A stretch of 64,000 nt of DNA from Fasciolopsis buskii. Lineage: Eukaryota; Platyhelminthes; Trematoda; Plagiorchiida; Fasciolidae. This document shows, piece by piece, positions 22,401 to 34,417 of this stretch (position 1 is the stretch's first letter; every line of letters starts with the position of its first letter). The position numbers and the translations under genes were made by a program. Under the pieces are notes generated by a model that worked only from the letters and a program-made list of their open reading frames with translations, searched no databases and was not told the origin of the DNA. The stretch covers positions 4,100 to 68,099 of the forward strand of contig LUCM01005926.1 in NCBI GenBank assembly GCA_008360955.1. The letters are read 5' to 3'.

Positions 22401-24253
22401 CTGCTTCTGATATAAATTTCTTCTCTTCCGTCATCTCTCCAATGGTTTTCCGTCTGTACAAAGATTACTGATCTACGTTTGTACTGTGTTGAACCCACGT
22501 CTTGAGAAGGATTTTTGCGAGCGAGGAGAGCCACGAAAATCCTATAGAAACATGGTCAAACATTTCCTTCTAGTTATTCCCACATTTAGTTTTGAAAATC
22601 TGATCTTATTACCCTAATCAGGTCAAACGAATAAAGTAACATTTAACAATTTATTGCCTGTTTTAGCCCACTAGGGTTATACCTGCGGAACTTGGCGACG
22701 TCATTCTATTTGTGTACAGGTCGCCATTTTTTAGTAAACGGATTGCCTTTTCAAGTTAGTCAGAACGTGACTACCCATTATGGGGTTCTGATTCACAAAA
22801 TCAGTCTAACCAATATAACAGGACGTGACCGTGTTTGAGTTCTGTTAGGAACAGACGAAACTGTAGGACAAAGCATAAACACAGTCACATACATCCCATG
22901 GATTTTAATCTCGGCACTTGCGGAAAACAGAAGGGACACGCCCACTGTTCGCGGAAATCAGAATTAGGTGTGAGACTAACGAATGTGCTTATTCGAGGTT
23001 TATGTTCTTGTACCGAGGACAGCTGTAGCTATGAGTAAGCAACACTTTTTCCCCAGATTTTACAGTCAGATAGACATGCTTTGCTAGACCCTTTTGTCTC
23101 TGTTTGGCTGACTGCGGACGAATGCGGAAATGGAAGATAGGCATCTTGTTTCTGTATCCTTCTTCTTCTCTTTCTCATACTCCCTTTGAGTGTCAAGAAT
23201 TAGGTAGTTTAATTGCCCTAACTCGTTTTTTCCTGACTGTCTAAAAGTGCTTTAGTAAATGCTGTAGCACAGCCCCACAGTGTTCTACACCTAAGTCAGC
23301 TAGAGCTTTTCGCAGAATGCTATTTCAGTTTCTCGCACTTTGAGCCATTCTTTTGTATATTTACTTATAGGTAATATAAACATCACTGCGAAAATTATAT
23401 CGCATAAGTATTTCACAAGGTTTTCCCTACCGTGGCGGTCGACTGCATTTTGTGAATTTTACTGGATACACAAAAGCTACTTTGGACCTTGATTTCCAAT
23501 TCGGATTCCTCGTTTCGTTTTTACGAATCGAAACCGCGTGTCATAGGGACCCTTTTGCGACTTTGTCTAAGTGTCCAACTTCCGTCCGTGAAGTTAGCGA
23601 TTAGAACACAAGTAGAAGCTATGGAGTAGTTTTTTAACCCATATGCTGTTAGCAAACAGATGTCCACACATAAGGAAACAAAAGACCAGATGTGAATGGG
23701 TAAATGTGCGCTGAATTCTCGTGAGGAGTGACGAATCGGTCATCGGCTAGCTGACTGACAATCTTTGCGTGACGAGTGTTCATGCAGCTGTGGTCGGGTC
23801 GAATAAATTCCAATAAATGGTTCGATCGATTTTCACTAAAACGAATGCAATGAGGTATGGAACTGAAAAGTCCACATATTGGTTGCTGTTCGTCTTACAA
23901 ATATTTTTCTCTATCGACAGTCAGACAAACGGAGGGACGGCCGGATAGACAGACAGGCGGTATGAATTATCAAACACCGCGGATATTCGCAGGTGTTGCT
24001 GATTCGGGACACTCCTAACTAACCATATTTTGACTTTAATACCTCTTGTCACAATTTAAGGAGCTGGTTATCCTGGGGTTACTTCGTGACTCTTGGAATT
24101 GTCAACTCATTGTTCCTTCTTCCTCGCATCCTTAGTGATTGATAATTTTCCATGTTGATCTAATCTCCGAGTATACATTTGAATTAGAACGGTGCACACG
24201 GATTTGCCCGCTTTTCCAAGCATTCGGTGGATGCTAAACCAGGAAATACTCAC
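19461..24253. other. Long gene-poor stretch
   Basis: No recognised coding or mobile-element sequence. The best open frames are 20100-20387 (+, 95 codons) and 22835-23038 (+, 67 codons), both unrecognised. Confidence 0.45.
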
Positions 24254-24411
24254 TCGAAACAGGTTTGGGTAACAACCGGATCTTCGGCACAGACTTGCTC
24301 GCCGACCTTTCACCATCACCACCACCAGCAGCAGCAGCTCCACGTTGTTCCACGTTATGTGCTGCTCTTCTTTCGTAAATTTGTGTTGATGAAATAATGA
24401 ATCAAAAGGAT
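24254..24411 (-). CDS. Weak candidate exon with Ala/Gly run and strong splice donor
   Basis: An open minus frame reads YERRAAHNVEQRG, a four-Ala and three-Gly run, then DGERSASKSVPKIRLLPKPV. It ends at TCGA|GTGAGTA, a strong splice donor (GT at 24253-24252). Upstream an AT/pyrimidine-rich stretch with AG dinucleotides could supply an acceptor, and a stop codon bounds the frame. No domain is recognised. The Ala/Gly run comes from a CTG/GTG triplet repeat that is open in several frames, including His/Gln on the other strand, so the coding strand is uncertain. Confidence 0.2.
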
Positions 24412-24508
24412 TGGTATCAGAACAGAATAATTATCATTTGCCAGAACTACATTTATTTTTGTAATGCGATAGACACTTCGAATTTTTGTATCATTTTGTG
24501 TCACGTAA

Positions 24509-24704
24509 TCCACCGGGGGGTTGGTGACTAATTGCCCAGTTCATACGCCCTTTGGACGAGGTTAGACATCCTGAGTCCCCGATTGATTACTTTCCCACAG
24601 ATGCCGATGAACACAATCTTGTGTTTTGTAAGCCTCCCCTGGTTGCTTTAAAATCAGGTTCAGCCATCCCACCTTGATTACCAAAGATCAGTCACCCCGG
24701 TGGA
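24509..24704. repeat. Imperfect inverted repeat, possible small non-autonomous element
   Basis: TCCACCGGGG at 24509-24518 is matched exactly in inverted orientation at 24695-24704. Just inside, TGACTAAT on the left and TGACTGAT on the right extend the match after a 6-nt offset. The 196-bp span has the size of a MITE, but no target-site duplication or second copy was found. Confidence 0.25.
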
Positions 24705-25359
24705 GGTAGCTGAGCGTTTTCCAAGGTCCTCACGGAACACCTCTGTTACGAGATGACAGTACGTAGGGCCGCTTCAGTAGAAGCTATGTGAGGAGTAGGT
24801 CGTTTGGGCGCATTTCGACAGGCCCTTATGGATGAATAGCCGACTGGGAGCTCGAGATGCCCACCCCTGACCACACTGAAGGATTTGGATAGAGCTAGTG
24901 AATACCGAATCGCCATTTGCGCTGCCCTGGTCAAGCGTCAATGGAACTGCGTTGACTTCACACGCGTTGGTTAACAGCGATGGGCCAAACTAGTAAGCAG
25001 ATCGATCGACCAGTGAATTATGACCTTGAAAAAAACATGAGCCATTTGTTTCCGGCTGATTAGGGAATTTGATATCTGCTTGATTTGACTTATCCGACTA
25101 GGGTTGGAGAAAACGGGTGGTAGTGGACTGGAGACAGAAACGACTGACGGTTGACCAGCCCAAATTACATTGGATGTCTTCCCTATTTTGCACTGCGCAA
25201 CTGTTTGCTCCCTGAATACCTTATTATATTCGGACTTGTACTGTCGACGTTTATTGATCGCAGCGAGCGCGCACGGACAGAAAGGAACTATAATTAGTTA
25301 TGAGAGTTCAAGTGAAGACTCGTTGTGCATTCCATTATTTCGTGCATAGCGCAAAAACC
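24705..25359. other. No recognisable gene
   Basis: Locally more GC-rich than its surroundings (about 24700-25000). It contains an unrecognised 62-codon minus frame. It could include the worn 5' part of the PLE relic that starts at about 25360. Confidence 0.4.
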
Positions 25360-26345
25360 GATAATGGAAATTGGAGAGACCATCAAAGAAGTCAAACAGG
25401 TAGACGATTTATTGCTTCTCCAACCGAACAAAGGATCAGGCGTCGTAAATCTGAAAAAGAAATAATAAATGGGCAGAATGAATAAAATACTAGACGATGT
25501 GCAATGATTCAAACTAGACTATACTCCGGAGAACGATTTCTTGATAGAGAAACGGATATCAAGACAGCATCAAGTTTTACTCCTACATGATTTTATGTCC
25601 TAAAACGTACATAACAAGTTGAAACCAATTGGTACATAAGCGCTGTATCTGAGGCAGTCACCGAAAACATAAATCTGGAGATCCATTGAAACCCATTTTA
25701 TGCATACGAAACTCAGACTGCTCGTTGGCTTGTGCATATACTTGCCCCGTTCGAAGACAGCTAACATCGTTTTGTCTAAAAGATTCATTTGAACTGTCAA
25801 ATTTTTTCAGCGGCGTCTCAGCGAGTTCTGACCAGATATGCTCAGTTGATGCCGACTCCCTTTTACAAAAGTGCCTCTTCGTAAAATAGTTGATTTTTGT
25901 GATTTTATTTCCTCGCGCAACTTTCGTTTGCCCACTCGCGTTCTTTTATGTACCAAGTGCATTTCCTTTTAATTTTGAGGGGAAAGCATTTAAATAAATA
26001 GATGGAGTGGCCATGGAAATTCCTTTGGGTCCAACCTTGACAGAAGTGATTTAGGTATGGCTGAGCAAAACGTCCGAAATTCCTTCTTTGCAGACGTTTG
26101 CTTGACTGCATCTTAATTTTTGGCTGGTGAAGAACATTTTACCCTTTTTATCGACAATCTGAATTCTATTCAATCAAATCCCTCTGTTTCTCAAGAACAC
26201 GAAAAATATATTCGTTTGATTTTTCCAAAATCTCTGCTAAGCAGACGTCTCGATGAAACGTTGCAACGCCACATCTATCCACTTGCGGTGGACGCTACTT
26301 GCACATATCCCGGCTCGCATCAGTGGCATATAAGCGGGGATTAGT
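25360..26345 (+). pseudogene. PLE reverse-transcriptase remnant
   Basis: Reading across frames, LLLLQPNKGSGVVNL (about 25405) corresponds to the PLE N-terminal DKG motif. It is followed by NKILDD, EKRISRQ and LKPIGT. The 25686-25889 frame has PILCIRNSD, RRQLTSFCLKDSFEL and CSVDADSLLQK, the last standing for motif A (C-S-x-D-x-x-S-L-x-T-N). Motif B survives as IDGVAMEIPLGPTL across two frames near 26000. The 26120-26344 frame carries EEHFTLFIDNLNSI and LLSRRLDETLQRHIY. The YVDD box is not intact. No function is expected. Confidence 0.7.
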
Positions 26346-26393
26346 TCGAACTCGCTTCGACAGAGTGCAGAAAATCTCAACCCACGATCAAGT

Positions 26394-27018
26394 ATGAAAG
26401 GAAGAGTTTGTAAAACGACGTTGTTAGTCAACGATTATCCGGGAAATCTCATCGAACAGCATCAGAGACAGAGGAGGTCATTAGAAAAACCGATTATCGT
26501 AGAAAAGAAGCAAGCTTTATTTCCCTGGCATTTAAAAGATGACCACTTGTTTAACCCAATTAACGGAAATCCGAAATCGGCCATCACACACGTATCCAAC
26601 AGCAGAATTGGGACTAGCACAAACAACCAAAAGGTTAAGCTTCCAAAACTGCTCAAACTGCAAAGCTGACCCTGATGTCAGTGAGTTCACGTGCGATTGC
26701 GGTGACGCAGACATTGGCAAAATCGATCGCCGCGTGACTCACCGAGTGTTTTAGCACATACCGCAGTGTCTGTCGAAATCGACGACGCAGTACTGTGTGA
26801 CTTCATATACTGAAGCAAAATCTCCGGTCTCTTTGATTGCAAAGCACCTAGTCGCATCAGGTCACGAAGTTGACATAGCCCAATGTTTCACAGCACTAGT
26901 GCGCAATACAAACTCCAAACTACTGGAATTCGGTGAGGCCGTGCCTACCAGCATGCATCAGCCGGTGTTTTGCGCACAGAAACGGGGAACCCCAAGTATT
27001 ATTCGAACATTATATTAA
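26394..27018 (+). pseudogene. PLE linker and GIY-YIG endonuclease remnant
   Basis: The linker reads CKTTLLVNDYPGNLIEQHQR and RRSLEKPIIVEKKQ (26410-26515). The next frame (26539-26754) has TYPTAELGLAQTTKRLSFQN and then EFTCDCGDADIGKIDRRVTH, a GIY-YIG core in which the expected YIG tyrosine is lost. A third frame (26797-27018) has SPVSLIAKHLVASGHEVDI, RNTNSKLLEFGEAV and PVFCAQKRGTPS, the conserved C-terminal part with the catalytic-glutamate region. At least two frameshifts separate these blocks. Confidence 0.72.
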
Positions 27019-27020
27019 CC

Positions 27021-30000
27021 TGCACGACCCAATTCAGCCTGACACTCCACTTTATATGCAACTGGGTACATGAAACTTCCCACCCAGCTCAGTCCCGGTA
27101 TTCATCACAGTCTACTGTGTACAGGATGTAACGTCTTACGTTCACGATCAAAAAGAGTAAACGAAATGATTGCATCCAGTGACGTATGTCTTTTTTCTGT
27201 CTTGACAAAATCGATAAAATGAACTTGTAGCTGGGCTGCAAAAAAGCATGGGCTACGAAAGTGCCGCTGGGTTTCAGGCATAGGTTATAATTCCTTGGAA
27301 GTGGGGGATTTTTCATTATCATATCCATACCATGTATTATTTTCCGGTTCAAAAACTACGGATTTACGGTTTACCTCAGCAATTCTATCACGAAGCCTAA
27401 CGACACATGATTTAGTAAAATGGTAAAAATGAAGGCGCGCATGTTCGTGACACAGCATTTTTGTAGGACAGTCGGGACGCGCCGGGAAAAGAGAAGGGTG
27501 TGGTTTAATAAGCTTTTAAGTATTATTTTCGCATCGTAAACGAGTAAATGTATTCATTTCTAGAAATTGCAACATTGGCAGCCGATTTAATAATAAACTA
27601 GTAGGTGATACGGCCCTTTGTAGTCCGTAACCACTAGCCTTGAAAGGGCACTGTACCTAGGCGAATGACAACCGGAAGAATTCAAGCCAGATCAGTTTAT
27701 CTTTGCAAGTATATTCACGATGTTCGTAAACGGATCGACTTCTGTATGACCAAGTCTGCGCAAGCCTGCTTTAAGGCATGTCTTCTGTGAGCACATTTGA
27801 CCAGCCGCGGAAATACTACTATCACCATAATTTGATCAGTCATGCATCAATAGAAAGAGGCTTGACTTAGTTTTGGCTTACCACAGTTCAGCTCAAGAAT
27901 GAAAACCATGGAAGCCCCGGAATAGCTATTTCAGCCTTGTTACCGTGTAAATCCACCGTGCGCTGACTGAATCTCTAACTCGCTTTGACTAAATGTCAGC
28001 CAAACAGCCAAATCTCAAACTCGCCTAAGCCGGCTGTTGCCAGATGGTCTAACCTCAGCATTAAACAGTATATCACCTTTCTTTTCGGATGGTCACAGTA
28101 TTCTTTATGACGGTATTGGCTACTACAAATAGCAGCGTGACTCGTCATGATGCAAGTGAAATAAACGCTTTCAAAATAACCTACGGAGCATGGCAATTTC
28201 AGATAGGGTGGTTTGATTTCGCTTTGCAGCAACTCATCATACAAGTGTTATATTTGAACAATAAATTATGCCAAATCGGGCCAATGTTAACGCTCGGTTG
28301 GTTTATCCCCCCGTCGCTTCGAATACCAGAAGAACTCGGAAGTTGCTAGTGGAATTGCCAGTTATTTTTCATTTACAGTTTTCAGTGAATCTGTGCCAAG
28401 TAGATGGTTTTTATAGTCTGCCACAAATGTGGCTGCTGCTATTCGCAAGTAATATTGTGAACTTCTTGCGGCGTTTTTAATTACCATTAAATATAAAGGT
28501 CGAATAGCTAAATGAATGAAGCGATGACGTGTTCCTGGGAGAAAATTCGCTGTTGCTATAGCTATCGAAACCCAGCAAATACCAATCATTAATGTTTCGA
28601 GCGGAGAAAGAAAATGAAAGATCAGTCTTGTGGACCACACGTAGTCTGACCCAGAAATACACGGCCGGGGGGCGACGGTCATGGCCAATATACGCATGCA
28701 CGCACAAGCACACACACACACACACAAAGGACGTGCACATACGCATGCTAACACTAATCCTATCCACTTTGATTCCACACGTTTGTTGCTTCTACTCTGA
28801 TCACTGGTCTTCGGTTTGGACACGTTGCACCTATATTTTGCCGCCCCTACTGAATTGTTGGTGCTTGACGCATACCTTATCTAGGTGGCTGGGCCATGAG
28901 AGGGCTGAATCAGCAAGCAAAAACTAATTGTCAATGTCATGACATTAAAGAAAACTAAAACAACAAACGGAACAGGTAAACAAACAAACAGACGAACGAA
29001 TAACCCCGTAAGTGCTACAATGAGGGTGTGTGCGCGAGAGAGATCAAATTCCGTACTACTGAAGGACCAATGTCAGTGTTAGCAGCAAAAACATCGACAG
29101 TGGTACTGCTCGCTCCGAAACCGAGCGGATGGATTGACAAGTACCTGTAGTGGAGTGGAAATTGTTCGTTCAGTCGTTTGACAGCAGCTCCGCGCGCAAG
29201 TCGATGACTCGGGTGACAGCGGTGACGTTGCTCGCAGTAGAACCAGGTGCAGTGCATCCGGGGCCGTCGAAAACGACTATGACTAGCTCATATTTGTTGC
29301 TGGCATGACCGGATTAGGATTGTTCCTGGCGCGTGGATTCATCACCGTTAAATTTTGTCATTCTCACAGAGCAGCTAGCGCGCACAGATACACGGGACTG
29401 TAGTGAGCGAATGAACAACTCGGGGATTCCGTACCATTGCAGATTGATCCAAATACTGAATTTTAGTTGATTCTTTGACGTTCACATGTCAAAGTTAGGA
29501 CGTAGCTGCCGGCTAGGGCTACCGGAGGGCAAAATCTGTAACACCGACGACTGTTTGAGCTCAGCGTGCGTTGCAGACTCCAAATAAGTTAGTGGATTTA
29601 CTTCCCAGGTATTGTTTGATGGTGACATCTGAGTGGTGAAGGCTTATGAATACTGGAATTACTATTTGGATGACTGAAACTGTCTGACGTTTGATCTGAT
29701 TTGGTTTTCGAAATGCAAAATATATGATCCCAACTAATCAGAATAATGTGTAGTCTCAGATTATTGAAGTAGTAATCATCCTATTGTATTTCATGTCATA
29801 ATAAGCAATGGAAGTTACGAAGGTCATGCATATTTCATGACACATTTGAACACACTGCTATTTGCCACCCTCATTCAGGAAGGGTGCACAAACTCCAGGC
29901 TGAGAATCAGGGTATTTTACCTTTTGGATTGCGACTAATGAATTCATCAGGGATCGAGAAGTTGAAGATATGACAGAAGAACGGTACATTTCGAATATTT

Positions 30001-30104
30001 CAGTGACCGAATCAACCAAAGAAACTACACTGCACTAAGTACAACTTTTATCTTCTCATGAAGTACCTGGGTCGAATGTTGAAAATAGTACCTGCTTCGC
30101 AACG
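27021..30104. other. Gene-poor stretch with CA microsatellite
   Basis: Contains a CA run (28706-28727), which creates a spurious 153-codon minus frame (28362-28823). About 29100-29420 is locally rich in CpG and GC and could be a promoter or untranslated exon, but no coding frame supports this. Nothing else is recognised. Confidence 0.45.
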
Positions 30105-30435
30105 CAGAAAATGTTAAAAGATGTCTGCTTTACTTCAGCCACAAATCCTCGATCGATACTATCTCGCGGCCACTCTCCCATATTCCCACCAATCTTAGTG
30201 AGAAAGACTAAGTCGAACAGACAAAAGTTCGTCCATTAAGCAAAACCAAATAGTTTTTATTTGTCTTCGGTGAGCGATTTTCACTGACTGATGATTCTGT
30301 CGACTAATTCGGTCCCTCGGCACTGATCAACTTTCTTATGCGGCGTTTTTACTCCGGTTATTGATTGGCATAATGAGCGTGAAGTGGCCGTAGCTGTATT
30401 GATCTCTAACTCGAAAATAGGTTATGATGAGTCAA
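30105..30435. repeat. 331-bp unclassified repeat, copy B
   Basis: Partner of 19130-19460, offset by 10,975 bp and in the same orientation. The four core differences are C/T or G/A, and two or three of them fall at CpG/TpG pairs. Immediately after 30435 the two copies stop matching. Confidence 0.95.
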
Positions 30436-30898
30436 CATCCGCCATCCCAACATAATCTTAGTAGAAGAAGAACAAGGCTGAACGTCTGAGCCAAAATGTT
30501 CGGTTTGGTTGAAACAGAAGAGAACAATCAATAAGGTCCATCATGCGGTGTCTAAATTTATTAATATTGCGGAAAGTTAATGCTCTCAATGAAGCACATT
30601 ACCATGATGCATAATGGTCTCATTGCAATTGTTTTTTTTTTCTATTCTGTTCTACAATGAACCCTTCAACAAGGTGTGCAGTTCAGGAACCACGGTATAT
30701 TCGGATTTCTCACGTATATGTCAATGTTGGCATGTACGCAGCAGATCGTTCGCGTTTACGCTTCTCGGTCAAGTCACGTGACTCATTCAATAGCGTGGGA
30801 AAGATTGAAAGGGTTACAAACTTCAAAAAGAGCATGCAAGTAAAATTCGGCGCGCGCTTCACAAGTGTGTGAATCACAAAACTGACTGGACGACTCAC
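30436..30898. other. No recognisable gene; contains a palindromic E-box
   Basis: A GTCACGTGAC palindrome (30773-30782) is present, with TTCACGTGAC at 30931-30940 beyond the interval. A poly-T run lies at 30632-30641. No coding sequence is recognised. Confidence 0.4.
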
Positions 30899-31158
30899 CT
30901 CTGGTGCCGTCTGTTTGGCCTTTTTAGTTGTTCACGTGACCCACTGGTCGTCCCTGTTTGGCCCACCATATTTATTGACCCGCGCACATGTATGTACTTC
31001 TGACCTCGGATATTTTGAGCTCGACCCGACTGATGACAGTGCTGTCCGTCTGTTGTTACCCTTGCTGTTGATCCCAGCTGCCTTTCGAATTTTGCCTTGG
31101 GTAAATCAAAACCACTTAGCGTGCATGGCATTCGCCGAAAACCTGACTCACTTTCCAA
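30899..31158 (-). CDS. Weak candidate first exon, unknown protein
   Basis: An 86-codon minus frame begins at an ATG (31158) and stays open exactly up to CACCAGAG|GTGAGT, a full-consensus splice donor at 30898-30893. The next codon in frame would be a stop, so coding use requires splicing there. The product would be basic and polar (for example SGSREQLKRPNRRHQ near its end), with no recognised domain. A second donor-like ATAG|GTAAGT lies just upstream (about 31166-31175), and two E-box palindromes lie nearby. This could be a real 5' exon of a gene continuing left, but no downstream exon was recognised. Confidence 0.2.
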
Positions 31159-31200
31159 ACTTACCTATCAGTCCGAGGTTTCGAATCATTTCGGAATAGT

Positions 31201-32656
31201 TTAATCTCATGAAACTACTTTGGACTTCTACGTGTTGCAATTTACCTTAGCATGAGAGAATCTGAAGTAAACTCTTGCGGTGATCAATAGATGCAAACTT
31301 CCGGTAGTCTATATACGAAGCTCAAGATATTAGGCACTGAACAAAGGTTACCCTAAAAGCCTCGATGCCCGTTTATCAACGGTTATCGGTATCCCACCAC
31401 ACTCAGCTGCAATATCCCATGAATTCAGTGACCGGGATTTTGCATGAAATGGAGAGCTAACTTTTCTGCTGAACACCGCAGCTAAAGTGAATTTCACGTT
31501 CGTTTTGGTACAAAGCCATAAAGATGATCATCTCGAGAGGTAAACAATTATATCGCTAAAGTTGGATAGAGTATTTAATAATAAGATATCGTTTGAGTGC
31601 ATTTCCATTCAGAAAATAAGATTTGAATGAAAGAACTCATTCATTGCCAGTTCGAAGGACAGGACAGACTGCACATAGGAGTGGCTGTACGAACATTTAT
31701 CGAGAACTGGTAGACTTGAAGGGCACTGTTATTCACGGAGATGGTCTAATTTTGTCTTGTCTTGTCCGAAATAATGACGGCGGTCAGATTTTTTATCCAA
31801 AACCTCGACTGTACAGCGCTGAGCTCAAGATATTTTTCAAGTTACTGCAGATTGCATGGATTTCGGAAAATTTTACCCCTTTCTTTCCTACTTAAGTTAA
31901 GCAAAAGAAACCGCTGTGCCGTTTTCGAAATTACATTCCTAGCGGAAGACGACGTCCTCAAGCACGTAATATCGAATTCGCCAGAAGAACAAATCAAGTG
32001 ATTGTTAGATTTTTGTTGTTCATTAATAAACAGTAATGTTATGGTGGGTATTATTTACAAAATAGCGATTAAGCTATTGTGTATGGAATGTTAACTTTTC
32101 ACTAATGAAAGTGATCACTCCAAATTTGACTAGTTTCCTTCTCGCAAATACTTCAATTCCTTTGATTTTAATGCAGTTTGCCTTATGATGCATCGTCAAA
32201 CAAAAAAAATTCAAAGTCACAAAACTATTTCTCAGGTCTCGATGTCGGGATATATTTAGTGGTACAAGCAATGCGTACATTCGCCGCCTCGCTATCCGTG
32301 CCTAGACACAGGAAAACGACCTAGTTCCGGTTTCAGCTTTGGAACATGTCCTGTTAGTTTTCCACTCAGTGTGCAGACACTTTCATCCTAGCCCATCCTA
32401 ATAGTTCAGTTCAACTTTGTAATTATTGTAAAATTTGAAGTGAGCTGTTTGACTCCAGCATCAGAAATGTGTTTTGTGGTTAATTTGAAATGTACGGGGA
32501 AATGGAGAACGACTGTACTACAGTTGGGAATCTCGAAATAGCATCACTCACTGGGACCGATCGTAACAATGCGGGGACTCGAATTACTAGGTAGTATCCA
32601 AATAATCCCTAACTCAAACCATGCAAATGAAGACAGTCAAAAGAATATTCTAGGGT

Positions 32657-32660
<4 letters not shown>
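31201..32660. other. No recognisable gene
   Basis: Overlapping plus frames at 31623-31895 and 31762-32001 are unrecognised. No repeat signature seen. Confidence 0.45.

Positions 32661-32701
<41 letters not shown>
32661..32701. repeat. AT microsatellite
   Basis: About 20 uninterrupted AT units. Confidence 0.95.
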
Positions 32702-32704
<3 letters not shown>

Positions 32705-33060
32705 TCAGATTAAGTAGACAGATACACGACTAGCGAAATATCTTTGGGCCAAAGATAGTCGTGGAATTTCCGCCCCTCTGGTTTGTGGATTGCCATCACG
32801 TTGACTGATTGACCGAGTGTAGTTGCAGGTGACAGCGAAATTACACCGTACCGTGTCACGTGATTGTCATGTAAGATCATCACGGATACCATTCTTTTTA
32901 ATGATCATATCTAAAGGCATGCAGATTTTGCGTTTATTAAGTAAAACCGGTGGTGTAAGTTCGATGGTAATACTGTGCTGATTGCAGTTATTCTGTTGTT
33001 GACAGCGATGATAGTGATTTGGTTGATGGTGGCGGTTTTGATGATTATGTTGGTGACTCG

Positions 33061-33145
33061 GATGATGGTGACGACGTGATGATGGTGACGACGTGATGAT
33101 GGTGACGACGTGATGATGGTGACGACGTGATGATGGTGACGATAA
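33061..33145. repeat. 17-bp minisatellite, five units
   Basis: Four identical units of GATGATGGTGACGACGT, then a fifth ending GATAA. Diffuse GATGATGGTG-like sequence extends to either side (33010-33260). The minus-strand His/Ser-rich frame over it (32911-33156) is a by-product of the repeat. Confidence 0.95.
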
Positions 33146-34417
33146 CGGTGACCCACACGAAAGCGATGATAATATTGTTGATTAATATCGTTCTATTTAG
33201 TGTTGAAAGTATTTATATTATTATTGGACGGATAATAATGATGACGAAGACAACTACACGAAAGATTAATTGACTAGTAATAATTCGAATGAGCATAACG
33301 CCAAGCAAGATTTATACTTCACGGAATCTGGGCAACTCACTTGGCTTTTTAGCCACCGATGGGTTGCATCACTGTGACAGCGGTAGGAATTACACATTTG
33401 TAAAAATGATGAACGTGTCCTTAGGCCTTCAGAACAAAGGTTTCGAAGAAGCATCCTGATTGTAACTTCTGACTTCTGTCATCTTTGCCGACGATAAAGT
33501 CCTGGGTGACCTCTACTCTACACAGTGCGCCTGCACCAAAATCAGGCTCACACTTTTCAAACTTCATAATGGAGTGTTGATTTTCTCCCCTTTTCATACG
33601 GTCACTGTGTGTATGTGCATGAGCCTATTTTTACGGCCGTGTTATTAAGGTTACCGACTACCCGCATTAGAATACTGCTTTTCCGGGACAGCTGACACCC
33701 TGGGAGGAGTCACTGAAGAAAGAACTGAGCCGCATATTTGTCCTAATTTTATGCTTGGTACAAAGAAAATATGATGAATGTGAAATACCTATTTGTGAGA
33801 CCAGTATCGTATTTGCCAGAACAACAGAGAGGTTCGTGTGTAAAATAGGGGCGTAAATTGGAATCGGTTTGAAAGCAATGAACATGAGGGATACAAGAGA
33901 GCGCGCGCGCGAGAGAGGTCCGGGGTTGTTAGAGCAGCTGTCTGCGTGCTGCGCTTACCGCAGCTTTACTGATCCATGTCATGAAGTCAGCAACATTATA
34001 AACAAAATCCCCTGAGTGTAAAACCAAATCCGTGACGATATCGCCTCGTGAACATTATTTTGCGACTTTGGACCTCGAAAAACAATTGGTTATTTGAGCA
34101 CCGCATTACTAGCGACATGTGAACTTGTTTACTTTACTATTTGAGAAGCTGGATAAAAGATAAATCGTTCTGAACCCAAAGTTGGGACTGGGATATCGAT
34201 GAACAAGTAAATATAATTTAAAACAAAAAATAATGTACCCATTTCAGAGCATTTCAATCAGTCTTTTTCGTCGTCTTTATTCCACAGTTACAAAATTTTT
34301 CATCGTGGTAAATAAAACTGCCTCAGTTTTTTCCTTAGGGTCCATGTAATACCGCCACAGAACCGCTTCCAGTAGAGGAAGAGATGTAGGGAACAGTCAC
34401 AAACTACAAAACTTTTA
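33146..34417. other. No recognisable gene
   Basis: Holds a short GC/GA run (33899-33917) and unrecognised short open frames. Confidence 0.45.

Larger units (their letters stand above)
25360..27020 (+). mobile_element. Ancient, multiply frameshifted Penelope-like element of a second lineage
   Basis: Pieces of a PLE protein follow one another in order on the plus strand but in shifting frames: the N-terminal DKG-type motif, RT blocks, a linker and a GIY-YIG endonuclease. Many stops and frameshifts show it is long dead. Its endonuclease lacks the C-x-x-C seen between the GIY and YIG halves of the PLE at 16.4-18.6 kb, and its RT motifs differ, so the two belong to different PLE lineages and not to one recent burst. 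It shows no flanking microsatellite and no hammerhead-like tail. The coordinates are the limits of recognisable protein, so the element ends may lie further out. Confidence 0.75.

Noticed and set aside
28362..28823. 153-codon minus frame with CVCVCVCAC run
   Set aside because: The length is created by a CA microsatellite at 28706-28727; the remaining residues match nothing and lack coding character.
19147..30435. The two 331-bp repeats as LTRs of a single 11-kb retroelement
   Set aside because: There is no primer-binding site after copy A, no integrase or gag between them, no matching target duplication, and the interval contains unrelated material including a PLE relic.
32911..33156. His/Ser-rich minus frame
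   Set aside because: Entirely a translation of the 17-bp minisatellite.
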